DNA from: Marinobacterium stanieri
Lineage (GTDB): Bacteria; Pseudomonadota; Gammaproteobacteria; Pseudomonadales; Balneatricaceae
Length of the DNA stretch: 64,000 nucleotides
Direction of reading: 5' to 3'
NCBI RefSeq assembly: GCF_900155945.1
Contig: NZ_FTMN01000005.1
Location: 248,001-312,000, forward strand
The position numbers and the translations under genes were made by a program. Below, in pieces: positions 27,744-35,981 of this stretch (positions within the stretch are counted from its first letter, which is position 1; every line of letters begins with the position of its first letter). The notes below the pieces were generated by a model that did no database searches, was not told the DNA's origin, and was given only the letters and a program-made list of their open reading frames with translations.

Positions 27744-27935
27744 TAGAAGTTGAAGCTCGTGTCCGTTGCAGATGGCCAGACCGGAGGGGCAGAGTATCGT
27801 TTTCTGCAAGTTTTCAAGGATCGATGTTACCCGCTGGGCCAGGCTATTCTGGGGTTGAAAGCATTGCGGATCGTCGGTTTCAATCCTGCGCAACGGCATC
27901 GATTGATAATGATAAACAGTGAGAGCAATAACGTT
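27744..27935 (-). pseudogene. Degenerate fragment of an IclR-family gene
   Basis: On the minus strand this stretch encodes NSLAQ-x3-SILE-x-LQK (about 27795-27850) followed by PSGLAICNG, which lines up with NSLAQLASPILEALQK and PSDLMIYNG of the intact IclR protein at 25259-26056. Before it, NVIALTVYHY resembles the NVIETLNHAD start of that protein, but about 40 intervening residues, including the recognition helix, are missing, and the similarity stops after about 83 residues. The frame then runs as an antisense shadow of the porin gene. I read it as the remnant of a duplicated IclR gene. Confidence 0.5.
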
Positions 27936-28079
27936 ATCTGATCTCGGCACACGGCGAGAGACAGTTCCTGCCCCGCAATGGACCCCGTGCACTCCAGGCT
28001 GCTCTATTTTTGACCACCCCTGTCGGCTGTTACTGACGAACCGGCTTTTTGTACCTTAACAAACAATAAGTTACAAATC

Positions 28080-28110
28080 TGGCCCGCGCTTTGCTTATTC
28101 CCGTCAGGAA
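28080..28110 (+). promoter_or_regulatory. Sigma-54 promoter with adjoining palindrome, amt1
   Basis: TGGCCC (28080-28085), five bases, then TTGCT (28091-28095) fit the -24/-12 consensus TGGCAC-N5-TTGCW. Three bases after the GC, TTCCC-GTC-AGGAA (28098-28110) is a 5-3-5 palindrome with one mismatch. The same arrangement precedes dmmA, the GcvT-like gene and amt2. No clear NtrC box was found upstream. Confidence 0.75.
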
Positions 28111-28194
28111 ACTCAATATCCTTTTGATAAAAGTCAGCAATGCCCTCACAGGGCGCAGCTGACAGGGAAATCAAGCGACCTTCGGGAGAACGAT

Positions 28195-29544
28195 ATGGAC
28201 GGCATGGTGCTGGAACTGGGGTACGCCCTGGATACGTTTTACTTCTTGATGTGTACAGCGTTGGTGATGTGGATGGCAGCGGGTTTTGCCATGCTCGAGG
28301 CTGGCCTTGTACGTGCCAAGAACACGGTTGAAATCTTGAACAAGAACGCGCTGCTCTACGGCGTGGCCTGTGTGGTTTATCTACTTGTGGGTTACAACAT
28401 CATGTACCCCGCCAACCCGGTCAGCTCTGTGATTCCGGGCATCGACTTCCTGCTGGGAGCAGACAACACCACTGAATCTGTTGTGGCCGGTGGTGATGAT
28501 GCACCTTACTACTCCGGTATGGCTGACTTTATCTTCCAGGCCGTATTCGCGGCAGCAACCATGTCTATCGTCTCCGGTGCCGTGGCCGAGCGTATGAAGC
28601 TCTGGCCGTTCCTGACCTTTGCGGTCGTTATGGTTGCGGTTATCTACCCGGTTGAAGGTTACTGGAAATGGGGTGGCGGCTTCCTGGATCAGCTGGGCTT
28701 CCAGGACTTTGCAGGCTCTGTGGTTGTGCACATGGCGGGTGCTGCGGCTGCCCTGGCTGCAGTTATTCTGGTCGGTCCGCGTAAAGGCAAATACGGCAAG
28801 AACGGCGAAGTCCGCGCCATTCCGGGCGCTAACCTGCCGATGGCGACTCTGGGCATGTTCATCCTGTGGATGGGCTGGTTCGGCTTTAACGGCGGTTCCG
28901 AGCTGAAGATCGCCAACGTTGAAGAAGCCAACGCCGTTGCCAAAATCTTCGTGAACACCAACGCCGCTGCGGCTGCTGGCATGATCGTCGCGGCCCTGTT
29001 TGCCCGTGCTCTGTTCGGTAAAACCGACCTGACCATGACCATCAACGGTGCTTTGGCCGGTCTGGTGGCCATTACGGCTGAACCTCTGCAGCCGTCTGCC
29101 GGCCTGGCATCCATCATCGGTGCCATCGGTGGTCTGGTTGTAGTGATGTCAGTTGTCACCTTGGACAAGCTGAAGCTGGATGACCCTGTCGGTGCCATCT
29201 CTGTACACGGCTCTGCCGGTATCTGGGGCATCTTCGCAGTAATGCTAAGCAACGATGATGCGACTTTCACAGGTCAGTTGATCGGTACTGTCGCAACCTT
29301 CGCCTGGATGTTCATAGCCAGCTTCGTGGTACTGCTGATCATCAAGGCAGTTATGGGTCTGCGTGTCACCGAAGAAGAAGAGATGGAAGGTATGGATGTC
29401 AGCGAATGCGGCATGCAGGCCTATCCGGAATTCGGCCCGGGCCACTCCTCCATGGGGCTGAGCAGCGGCTCTGACAAGTCGGGTACTGCCAGCAAGGGCC
29501 AGGCGGCTCCTGGCTACCAGGCCAGCCAGGCTGTAAGTAAATAG
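28195..29544 (+). CDS. amt: Ammonium transporter, Amt family (first copy)
   Basis: A 449-residue Amt/MEP/Rh protein with about 11 membrane helices. The pore twin histidines are visible in SVVVHMAGAAA (about residue 180) and AISVHGSAGIWG (about 336). The N-terminal segment AGFAMLEAGLVRAKN (about 24-38) is typical. The C-terminal tail (about 390-449) is long and Ser/Gly-rich. The start at 28195 follows a GGGAG site. Its sigma-54 promoter points to control by nitrogen or amine supply. Amt proteins also carry methylammonium, which fits the adjacent amine-demethylation genes. Confidence 0.9.
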   Translation: MDGMVLELGYALDTFYFLMCTALVMWMAAGFAMLEAGLVRAKNTVEILNKNALLYGVACVVYLLVGYNIMYPANPVSSVIPGIDFLLGADNTTESVVAGGDDAPYYSGMADFIFQAVFAAATMSIVSGAVAERMKLWPFLTFAVVMVAVIYPVEGYWKWGGGFLDQLGFQDFAGSVVVHMAGAAAALAAVILVGPRKGKYGKNGEVRAIPGANLPMATLGMFILWMGWFGFNGGSELKIANVEEANAVAKIFVNTNAAAAAGMIVAALFARALFGKTDLTMTINGALAGLVAITAEPLQPSAGLASIIGAIGGLVVVMSVVTLDKLKLDDPVGAISVHGSAGIWGIFAVMLSNDDATFTGQLIGTVATFAWMFIASFVVLLIIKAVMGLRVTEEEEMEGMDVSECGMQAYPEFGPGHSSMGLSSGSDKSGTASKGQAAPGYQASQAVSK

Positions 29545-29566
29545 AGTTCCAACCTCCTCCAGAGAC

Positions 29567-29592
29567 AAAAGGCCCTTAGGGGCCTTTTTTTT
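29567..29592 (+). terminator. Intrinsic terminator after amt1
   Basis: GGCCC (29571-29575) pairs with GGGCC (29580-29584), extended by A/T pairs, and is followed by eight T. The rest of the 316-base gap to the next gene (about 29593-29800) shows nothing I recognise. Confidence 0.85.
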
Positions 29593-29801
29593 AGCTTTGG
29601 ACTCAGCATGCTTAACGTCTGTGGTGCCGCAGAGCAGTAGTGAATACTGGCCAGAAGGTATCGATTTAATCTAAGGGCAGACCGCTATGCCGTTCACGGA
29701 TAGCTGAATGGATAGCTTGGAGATGGGAGTCTGTCGGCAGCTGCCAGGTTTGCAGTAGCTGTTCAGGGAAGTAATTGCTGAGCGTTACTCAGATCCAGTG
29801 C

Positions 29802-29832
29802 ATAAAAAAGGGGCTGTTACTGGAACAGCCCC
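29802..29832 (-). terminator. Terminator after the leftward GcvT-like gene
   Basis: GGGGCTGTT (29810-29818) and AACAGCCCC (29824-29832) form a 9-bp stem with a 5-base loop. On the minus strand it is followed by CTTTTTTATG, giving the T-tract. Confidence 0.88.
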
Positions 29833-29860
29833 TGTGCGTGCACAACGCTGAAAAGCGTAC

Positions 29861-31000
29861 TTAGCCTTTTGCGGTGCGCTTTTTCTTCTCCGGGTCATCA
29901 AATGGCAGGGTATGGGCGATGGCCGATACCTCAAGGCTGCCTTTGACCTGAAGGGGTGTGCCCTGCTCGGCGTAAGGAACGGCCAGTCGGGCAATCGCCA
30001 TGGACTTGTCGGTCAGGCGTGAGTACATGGCGCAGGTGATATCACCCACCTTTTTGCCATCGGCCCAGAGTTCATCGCCTTCGGCCGCGGCTTCTTTACC
30101 CTCCAGCAATACACCGAAAATCTTGAATCGCTCCTTGCCCTGCAGACGGAAGTGCTCGTAGGCACCGCAGAACTCGGTCTTGTCCTTGGAAACGGTGAAA
30201 TCCAGACCCAGTTCCCAAAGGGTATCGCCAGCCGGTTCATTTTCGAACGGGTACATCTCGGAGTTATCGAACGGATAGAACAGCAGATAGCTTTCGGTGC
30301 GCAGCCAGTCCAGTGCGGTGAAAGAGCAGGGGATAATACCGAATGCCTTACCCTCTTCCAGAATACCGTCCCAGATGGTGGCGGCGTCGGCGGCCTTACA
30401 GAAGATCTCGTAACCGCGCTCGCCGGTGTAGCCGGTGCGTGAGATGGTGATCGGGCAGCCAAACAGTCGCGCGTGGGTGTGGTGGAAGTAGGCCAGATCA
30501 CGAATGCCGGGGATATGTTCGGCGAGGAAATCCACCGCAGTGGGGCCCTGCAGGGACAGGTCATGCATGTCGTCATCAAATAATACGGCTACCTGCTTGC
30601 CGAGTGCGGCCTGGGTCAGGCGTTCGTAACCGGCGCCAGTACCGTGCACTACCATGAACGAGTTGGGACCCATGCGGTAGATAACGCAATCATCGATGAA
30701 CTTGCCCCCTTCATTCAGCATGGTCGCGTAGACCGCCTTGCCGGGATAAAGCTTGGAAATATCGCGGGTGGTAGCCCACTCCAGCAGGCTCTCGGCGTGG
30801 GGGCCGACATAGTGCACCTTCTTCAGACCTGATACATCCATCAAGCCTGCCTTGGTGCGGATCGCTTCGTGTTCATCCGCCAGGGTGTAACCGCTTTTAC
30901 TGTAGGTCCAGGCCGTCGGCAGGCCGTTCCAGTCTTCCAGGTTGGAACCCAGGGCACGATGTTTTTCAGCCAGTGCGGCGATACGCCATGAATTAGCCAT
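29861..31000 (-). CDS. GcvT-like tetrahydrofolate-dependent aminomethyltransferase, probable partner of dimethylamine monooxygenase
   Basis: A 379-residue GcvT-family protein (folate-binding domain about residues 30-290, C-terminal barrel about 300-375). The ATG at 31000 follows GGAGAG. It lacks the full glycine-cleavage operon context and is divergent from dmmABC, sharing with dmmA the same type of sigma-54 promoter. In marine methylated-amine users a fourth dmm gene (dmmD) accompanies dmmABC and, as I recall, encodes this kind of protein. The likely role is to move the formaldehyde-level carbon released by demethylation onto tetrahydrofolate. A DmdA-type DMSP demethylase is a less likely alternative, given the context. 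Confidence 0.7.
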   Translation of the reverse strand: MANSWRIAALAEKHRALGSNLEDWNGLPTAWTYSKSGYTLADEHEAIRTKAGLMDVSGLKKVHYVGPHAESLLEWATTRDISKLYPGKAVYATMLNEGGKFIDDCVIYRMGPNSFMVVHGTGAGYERLTQAALGKQVAVLFDDDMHDLSLQGPTAVDFLAEHIPGIRDLAYFHHTHARLFGCPITISRTGYTGERGYEIFCKAADAATIWDGILEEGKAFGIIPCSFTALDWLRTESYLLFYPFDNSEMYPFENEPAGDTLWELGLDFTVSKDKTEFCGAYEHFRLQGKERFKIFGVLLEGKEAAAEGDELWADGKKVGDITCAMYSRLTDKSMAIARLAVPYAEQGTPLQVKGSLEVSAIAHTLPFDDPEKKKRTAKG

Positions 31001-31031
31001 TGTTCTCTCCATTCGTCTAGATAAGGCTTGA

Positions 31032-31081
31032 TTCCTGTAAGGGAATTATTATTCCTGATAGGAAAGGCAAGTTTCGGGCCA
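31032..31081 (-). promoter_or_regulatory. Sigma-54 promoter with palindromes for the GcvT-like gene
   Basis: On the minus strand TGGCCC-GAAAC-TTGCC (31081-31066) is a -24/-12 element, and two bases later comes the near-perfect palindrome TTCCT-ATC-AGGAA (31064-31052). A second, imperfect copy TTCCT-GTA-AGGGA lies at 31032-31044, and a third, TTCCT-ATG-GGGAA, upstream at 31101-31113. The gene starts at 31000. Confidence 0.75.
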
Positions 31082-31113
31082 TGCACAAGCAAGCTGATGA
31101 TTCCTATGGGGAA

Positions 31114-31428
31114 AAAATATTTCGTGGCCCTTGTTGCTGTGGCATGTATCTGAATCTGAGCATTCACGGCGCAGAGTGCGCCCCGTTTTAGGTCAACGCC
31201 CTTTTTTGTGAGCCCGTTTCCCTGCTGTTCTGTCTTTAGAAGGGGAGCCAGCCTGACCGCTCACTCACTATCCAGGCTCTGTATGCGGCGCATTTGACGT
31301 GGAGTCGACGGACGTTTGCCCTGAACTGAGTCACGCAGACATGGAGATGCACTGTTGCTGTGCCCCTATCAGCCTGTCTATTGGGTACGATTTTTTTAAC
31401 TCTTTGAAATGCATCGAATTTATTTTTT
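31114..31428. other. Central part of the divergent dmm control region, no gene seen
   Basis: A+T-rich at its right end and without a supported coding region. Enhancer sites for the activator of the two flanking sigma-54 promoters would be expected here, but I found no repeated motif beyond the palindromes listed. Confidence 0.4.
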
Positions 31429-31458
31429 TGGCAGAAGTTTTGCTTTTCCTGATAAGAA
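31429..31458 (+). promoter_or_regulatory. Sigma-54 promoter with adjoining palindrome, dmmA
   Basis: TGGCAG (31429-31434), five bases, then TTGCT (31440-31444). Two bases after the GC the palindrome TTCCT-GAT-AAGAA (31446-31458) follows, one change from the perfect form. dmmA starts 48 bases downstream. Confidence 0.75.
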
Positions 31459-31505
31459 ATAAATTATACCACTAATAAATTTTGGGTAACCCAAAAGGAG
31501 TAGTG

Positions 31506-32051
31506 ATGCAGATCGATCCATCCATCAAGAGTCGTCCAAAATACGTGGCGCCCGAGCTGGTGGCGTCGGCGGGGTTGCAGCTGTTCGTCAGTGAATCCGA
31601 TGCCGGTCACCTGCTGGAGCCGTTATACCGTCAGTGCTCGGAATCCGGTGCTCAGTGGCTGGTGGCAGAGCCGGGCAATGCGCCGGGTACGCTGGCTGAT
31701 TCCCTGTCCGGTTACCTGCAGCGTGTCCTCAGTGATGCTCCTGTTACCACCCGTCTGTACGTAGCGGGGAGCGAAGGTTTTCTGTGGGACATCCGCAATC
31801 AGGCCCTGTCTGCCGGGCTGGTGGATGAGCAGATTCAGCTTGCTCCTCCGGTCACCAAGGCGCGGCGCCTGTTCTGCACCCATTGCTACACCCTGATGGA
31901 AGGGGTGACGTCCAGCCCGCACACCTGCAGTGGCTGTGGGCGTTTATTGCTGGTGCGGGATCATTTTGCCCGTCTGCACGGTGCCTATGTGGGCGTGCAG
32001 ATCAATGCCGAAGATCCTGAGGAACAACTGGAACAGGAGGTATTGCAGTAA
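31506..32051 (+). CDS. dmmA: Dimethylamine monooxygenase subunit A
   Basis: A 181-residue DmmA-family protein. The C-terminal part holds two Cys pairs, Cys124-x2-Cys127 and Cys141-x2-Cys144, a rubredoxin- or zinc-ribbon-like metal site. The ATG at 31506 follows AGGAG at 31496-31500; a TTG at 31482 is less likely. Together with DmmB and DmmC it oxidatively demethylates dimethylamine to methylamine and formaldehyde. Its stop overlaps the dmmB start (TAATG), so the two are coupled. Confidence 0.85.
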   Translation: MQIDPSIKSRPKYVAPELVASAGLQLFVSESDAGHLLEPLYRQCSESGAQWLVAEPGNAPGTLADSLSGYLQRVLSDAPVTTRLYVAGSEGFLWDIRNQALSAGLVDEQIQLAPPVTKARRLFCTHCYTLMEGVTSSPHTCSGCGRLLLVRDHFARLHGAYVGVQINAEDPEEQLEQEVLQ

Positions 32052-33001
32052 TGAGTATCGACAGCATACCCGTGCGGGTCATGGCCATTGAGCAGGTGGC
32101 GCCGCTGATTCGAGAGTTCAAGCTGGAAGCGATTGAAGGCAAGCTGCCGGCGTTTTCACCCGGCAGTCATGTGCAGGTAATTATGCCCGGTGAGGCGCGT
32201 GAAATTCGCAATGCCTACTCGCTGTGCAGCGATCCAGCCATGCCGCGTCGTTACAGCATCGCGGTGCGTCTGCAGGAGGACTCTCGTGGGGGCTCCTCCT
32301 TCATGCACGGGGAAGTCAACGTTGGGGATGAACTGGCGATCACGCCGCCGGCGAACCTCTTCGCCCCCGTGATGGCGGCCCGCAAGCATCTGCTGATTGC
32401 CGGTGGCGTGGGTATCACACCGTTCATGTCCTATATCCCCGAACTCAAGCGCCAGGGTGCGGAATTCGAGCTGCACTATCTGTATCGGGGCAGTCAGACC
32501 GGTGCCTATCTGGATCAACTGCAGCAACAGCTGGGCTCTGCCTTGCATCGCTATGACTCGGGGCAGGGGAACAAGTGTGACTTGAGCACAGTGCTGAGCG
32601 ATCAGGGGCCGGGGACGCATGTGTATATCTGTGGCCCTGAATCCCTGATTGAAGGTGTCTGCAGCACCGCAAAGGCATTGGGCTGGCCGGAAAGCCTTAT
32701 TCACTACGAGGCCTTTGCCGCCCCTGAGCCGGGTGAGCCGTTCAAGGCCCAGCTGACCCGCAGCGGCAAAACCCTGGATGTGGCAGCCGATGAAAGCCTG
32801 CTGGAAGCGCTGGAACGTGAAGGCATTGCCGTGCCCAACCTCTGCCGTGGCGGTGTCTGTGGCCAGTGTGCAACGCCCGTGATCGAAGGCGCAGTGGAAC
32901 ACCGCGATGAGTTCCTTTCGGCCGATGAGAAAGCCAACGGCGGTTGCATCATGCCCTGCGTCTCCCGTGCCGCCGGCAAACACCTTACTCTGGATATATA
33001 G
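32051..33001 (+). CDS. dmmB: Dimethylamine monooxygenase subunit B, flavin/2Fe-2S reductase (PDR/VanB family)
   Basis: A 316-residue reductase: FMN-binding domain (about residues 1-100), NAD-binding domain (about 105-225, with LLIAGGVGITPFMSY) and a C-terminal plant-type 2Fe-2S ferredoxin (CRGGVCGQC near 274 plus a fourth Cys about 30 residues later). This matches phthalate dioxygenase reductase and VanB. It passes electrons from NAD(P)H to the haem-dependent oxygenase component. It overlaps dmmA by one base and ends 11 bases before dmmC. Confidence 0.88.
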   Translation: MSIDSIPVRVMAIEQVAPLIREFKLEAIEGKLPAFSPGSHVQVIMPGEAREIRNAYSLCSDPAMPRRYSIAVRLQEDSRGGSSFMHGEVNVGDELAITPPANLFAPVMAARKHLLIAGGVGITPFMSYIPELKRQGAEFELHYLYRGSQTGAYLDQLQQQLGSALHRYDSGQGNKCDLSTVLSDQGPGTHVYICGPESLIEGVCSTAKALGWPESLIHYEAFAAPEPGEPFKAQLTRSGKTLDVAADESLLEALEREGIAVPNLCRGGVCGQCATPVIEGAVEHRDEFLSADEKANGGCIMPCVSRAAGKHLTLDI

Positions 33002-33011
33002 GAGCGACGTC

Positions 33012-34031
33012 ATGCGCATGTCACCCAAACCCGTACAGACCTTTCGTGACGACTTCAGCTACAGCAACAGCCCCGGCGCGATTGCACGTTTTCCCTTTCC
33101 GTTTCCGGATGATGAATACCGCTATTCGGTGAATATCGAGCCGCATACCACGCCGGGTCCGGAAGGGTCGGTATATGAGTTCCTGCTGGATATCGACGAG
33201 CACTATCTATCGGAGATGGCCGAGCGCGATATCGTGCTCAAGGAAAACCCACAGCGCTGCCTGGCCATGCCGCATATGGACCTGGCCTGCTGGGACATGA
33301 TCGAACGTTGCATGCAGTCACTGGCGGCTGATTATCCACAGCATTTCAGCCTCAGCACTGAAGGTGATCAGTGGACCTGGGAAAACCGTCTGCTCAACAT
33401 CAAGGACAGCTTCACCTTTGGTGACAGCAGCACCTTGCCGTTGCCGCCGATGGAATACATGGGCCGCCAGCTGCAAGGCGACTTTGCCCTGCTGGATCAG
33501 CGTGATGGCGACCTGTTTCTGGATGCTGGCATTGTTACCTGTCCGGCGGACTGGTCACTGGCCTTTGATGCCGGCATGAGCTTCTCGGAATGGCACGGCC
33601 CCGTGCCGCTGGCGCATGAAATGGGCGTGTTCGAGCGTGCACTGAAATATCTGACTGCGATTCCGGTCGGCCGTCCGGTACGACGTCTGAACTGGACCCT
33701 CACTGTCAACGCCCGCATGGATACGTCTCCCGAAACCTATCCCAACTGGGGCACCGATCGAGCCAGTTTGACGGCGGATAATGTAGGCGAGAAAGTGCAC
33801 CTGCGTGTGGAATTGCAGGTACTGGATCGTATGCCGCGCAGCAACGCTCTGATGTTCAGCATCCGCACCTTCCTGATCAGCTTTGATGATCTGGTCACCA
33901 ACCCGGACTGGGCGCGCCGCATGCACCGCGTACTGAAAACACTGCCGCCTGAACTGGTTGAATACAAAGGACTGGGCCGCTATCACGATCTGGCGGTGGA
34001 ATGGCTGTCTCAGTACGATCCGGCCAACTGA
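33012..34031 (+). CDS. dmmC: Dimethylamine monooxygenase subunit C, haem-dependent oxidative N-demethylase (DUF3445)
   Basis: A 339-residue protein of the DUF3445/HODM family, the catalytic haem protein of dimethylamine monooxygenase. The family segments MPHMDLACWDMIERC (about residues 82-96) and the Trp/Pro-rich middle (PADWSLAFDAG, about 179) are visible. The ATG at 33012 is preceded by AGGAG at 32999-33003; a second ATG at 33018 is possible. It follows dmmB in the same operon and supplies methylamine to the gmaS pathway. Confidence 0.85.
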   Translation: MRMSPKPVQTFRDDFSYSNSPGAIARFPFPFPDDEYRYSVNIEPHTTPGPEGSVYEFLLDIDEHYLSEMAERDIVLKENPQRCLAMPHMDLACWDMIERCMQSLAADYPQHFSLSTEGDQWTWENRLLNIKDSFTFGDSSTLPLPPMEYMGRQLQGDFALLDQRDGDLFLDAGIVTCPADWSLAFDAGMSFSEWHGPVPLAHEMGVFERALKYLTAIPVGRPVRRLNWTLTVNARMDTSPETYPNWGTDRASLTADNVGEKVHLRVELQVLDRMPRSNALMFSIRTFLISFDDLVTNPDWARRMHRVLKTLPPELVEYKGLGRYHDLAVEWLSQYDPAN

Positions 34032-34042
34032 CAGGAGATTCT

Positions 34043-34369
34043 ATGGGCTGGGTATACTTGCTGATCGCCGGAGTGCTGGAGTGCCTCTGGGCGATCGGCC
34101 TCAAGTACAGTGATGGCTTTACCCGCTTCTGGCCTTCGGTGGTGACCGCCGTATTGATAGTGGTGAGCCTTGGGCTGTTGTCCTTGGCGATGCGCACCAT
34201 TCCGGTGGGCACCGCTTATGCGGTCTGGTCCGGCATCGGCGCCTCGGCACTGGCAGTGGTGGGTATTCTGTTCATGCAGGAACCGGGCGGCCTGGTGCGA
34301 ATCGGTTGTATCGGCATGATTGTGTTGGGGGTGGCCGGACTCAAATTATTCGGCGACACTGCGGTGTGA
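34043..34369 (+). CDS. Small multidrug resistance exporter, Gdx/SugE type
   Basis: A 108-residue SMR protein with four membrane helices. The essential Glu is in GVLECLWAIGLKYSDGF (residue 13), and the Gdx-type features GLKYSDGFTR and PVGTAYAVWSGIGA are present. Gdx proteins export guanidinium, and other SMRs export quaternary ammonium compounds. The ATG follows AGGAG and lies 11 bases after dmmC, so it is co-transcribed. A role in expelling excess alkylated amines or guanidinium by-products is inference. Confidence 0.85.
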   Translation: MGWVYLLIAGVLECLWAIGLKYSDGFTRFWPSVVTAVLIVVSLGLLSLAMRTIPVGTAYAVWSGIGASALAVVGILFMQEPGGLVRIGCIGMIVLGVAGLKLFGDTAV

Positions 34370-34403
34370 TACCTGAGGGCGTAACATGGAAGAGAGGTGA
34401 AAT

Positions 34404-35165
34404 ATGACACAGACAGATCAACCTGTAGTGCTGGTAACGGGTGCAAGCAAAGGAATAGGGCTGGGCATTGCGCGGGTCTTTGCCGCCAAGGGATATCGCG
34501 TGGCCATCGCCGCGCGTCATCAGGAACAGGCTCAGGCGGCTGCAACCAGCCTGGGTGAAGGCCATTTGGGACTGGTGGCGGATGTCACCAGTCGCAGCAG
34601 TCTGGATCAGGCGGTAGCAACGGTGACAGAGACCTTTGGTCAGCTGGATGTGCTTTGTGCCAATGCTGGTATCTTCCCCTCGGCCAGTCTGGAAACCATG
34701 CCGGAAGAAGATTGGGACCAGGTGATGAATACCAATCTCAAGGGGCTGTTCAACAGTGTTCAGGCGGCGCTGCCGGCGCTGAAAAAAAGCAGCTGTGGCC
34801 GTATTGTGGTGACCTCCTCAATCACGGGCCCTGTTACAGGCTTCCCGGGCTGGGCACACTACGGGGCCAGCAAGGCCGGGCAGCTGGGCTTTATTCGTAC
34901 GGCCTCCATCGAGCTGGCTCGTTACGGAATTACCGTGAACGCCGTAATGCCGGGCAATATCATCACCGAAGGGCTGGAGGACATGGGGGAAGATTACCTG
35001 CGCCAGATGGCCGCATCGATCCCGATGAAGCGTCTTGGGCAGGTGGAGGATATCGGCAACGCGGCGGCCTTTTTCGCGTCGCCCGAAGCCGGTTATATCA
35101 CGGGGCAGACCTTGATCGTGGATGGTGGTCAGATTCTGCCGGAGTCCCTGGAAGCGGTAGGCTAA
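34404..35165 (+). CDS. Short-chain dehydrogenase/reductase (FabG-like)
   Basis: A 253-residue classical SDR. The cofactor motif is VTGASKGIGLGIA (about residues 11-23), NNAG-like ANAG lies near 87, and the catalytic Ser/Tyr/Lys set is Ser138 region, Tyr and Lys in HYGASKAGQ (about 152). The C-terminal ITGQTLIVDGGQ is typical of FabG-type enzymes. The substrate is not predictable. It ends the dmm operon, before a terminator. Confidence 0.85.
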   Translation: MTQTDQPVVLVTGASKGIGLGIARVFAAKGYRVAIAARHQEQAQAAATSLGEGHLGLVADVTSRSSLDQAVATVTETFGQLDVLCANAGIFPSASLETMPEEDWDQVMNTNLKGLFNSVQAALPALKKSSCGRIVVTSSITGPVTGFPGWAHYGASKAGQLGFIRTASIELARYGITVNAVMPGNIITEGLEDMGEDYLRQMAASIPMKRLGQVEDIGNAAAFFASPEAGYITGQTLIVDGGQILPESLEAVG

Positions 35166-35190
35166 GCGTCAGCTGAGGGGATAGACTCTA

Positions 35191-35225
35191 AGCCTTGTCA
35201 GGGGGCGCCTCGACAAGGCTTTGTG
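35191..35225 (+). terminator. Intrinsic terminator ending the dmm operon
   Basis: AGCCTTGTC (35191-35199) pairs with GACAAGGCT (35212-35220) over a 12-base loop, followed by a T-rich TTGTGTTTT. Confidence 0.8.
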
Positions 35226-35340
35226 TTTTCCTCGCTCCGCAGCCACTTTACCAATGGTCCTCCGATGAAGACGCCGTCTTTGCTTAGGGTAAAAGTCCCC
35301 GCGCTGGAGCCCTGGCTGGGACAATTGGCCCAGTTTAGAA

Positions 35341-35916
35341 TCACGGTATTTTCTGAGCCAGGACAGCCACTTTTTTCAACCAGGAGTTCCTCTTGTCGCT
35401 GCTGGAATTTATTACCGGTCCGAAATAAGTCGATGACGTGTTTTTAATGCCGGAGAAATCCAAAATAGAGTTGTTCAACTGTTTGTATATTGCATTCCCT
35501 TTAATATATCTATACCAGAAGGGGGGACTATCAAGCGTGATTATTATTTCAGAGCTTCGTCCTTTTAATAACTGTTTTGGCATAGCCTTTCCATCAATGT
35601 ATTCGAATGAAAAGCCGGGTAAGAAGGATCTATCAATAGCACCTTTGAATTTTGCTGGTACTGTCCCCCACCAAACGGGGCTGACAATGACAATATGATC
35701 TGACCATTGAATCTTCTTTTGAAAATCCACCAGGTCCGGTTCCAGTTCGGTAACCTTATCATACCCGTCGTCTAAGCTTATTTCGAAATTCAAATCACCA
35801 ATATGGATTTGCTCAACTGTATGCTTCTCTCTTGCAACAGACGCATACTTCTCAGCCAAAGCCTTACACAGGCTACCGGGTTTTGGGTTTGCATTGATAA
35901 CGAGTACTTTTTTCAT
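35341..35916 (-). CDS. NAD(P)H-dependent flavodoxin-fold oxidoreductase
   Basis: A 191-residue protein of the NQO1/MdaB/azoreductase-like family (flavodoxin fold). The FMN phosphate loop is INANPKPGSLCKAL near residue 7, and SPVWWGTVPAKFKGAIDR near 79-96 is the family signature. It reduces quinones or nitro/azo compounds with NAD(P)H. Base composition is clearly more A+T-rich than its neighbours, suggesting recent acquisition together with the upstream MerR gene. The MerR-type promoter at 35951-35981 drives it. Confidence 0.8.
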   Translation of the reverse strand: MKKVLVINANPKPGSLCKALAEKYASVAREKHTVEQIHIGDLNFEISLDDGYDKVTELEPDLVDFQKKIQWSDHIVIVSPVWWGTVPAKFKGAIDRSFLPGFSFEYIDGKAMPKQLLKGRSSEIIITLDSPPFWYRYIKGNAIYKQLNNSILDFSGIKNTSSTYFGPVINSSSDKRNSWLKKVAVLAQKIP

Positions 35917-35950
35917 AAGCCAACATCTCCCCTGCAGGTTAGGAAGTGCA

Positions 35951-35981
35951 GCTTAAACCCTCACCTAAAGGTCAGAGTCAA
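35951..35981 (-). promoter_or_regulatory. MerR-type promoter with 19-base spacer in front of the oxidoreductase
   Basis: On the minus strand a TTGACT -35 (35981-35976) and a TTAAGC -10 (35956-35951) are separated by 19 bases, longer than normal and typical of MerR activation. The spacer contains the dyad ACCTTTAGGT (35972-35963). It overlaps the end of the merR-type gene. Confidence 0.65.

Noticed and set aside
27940-28080. NtrC enhancer sites (TGCAC-type palindromes) upstream of amt1 and amt2
   Set aside because: Only partial TGCACC halves are seen, with no matching second half at the correct distance.
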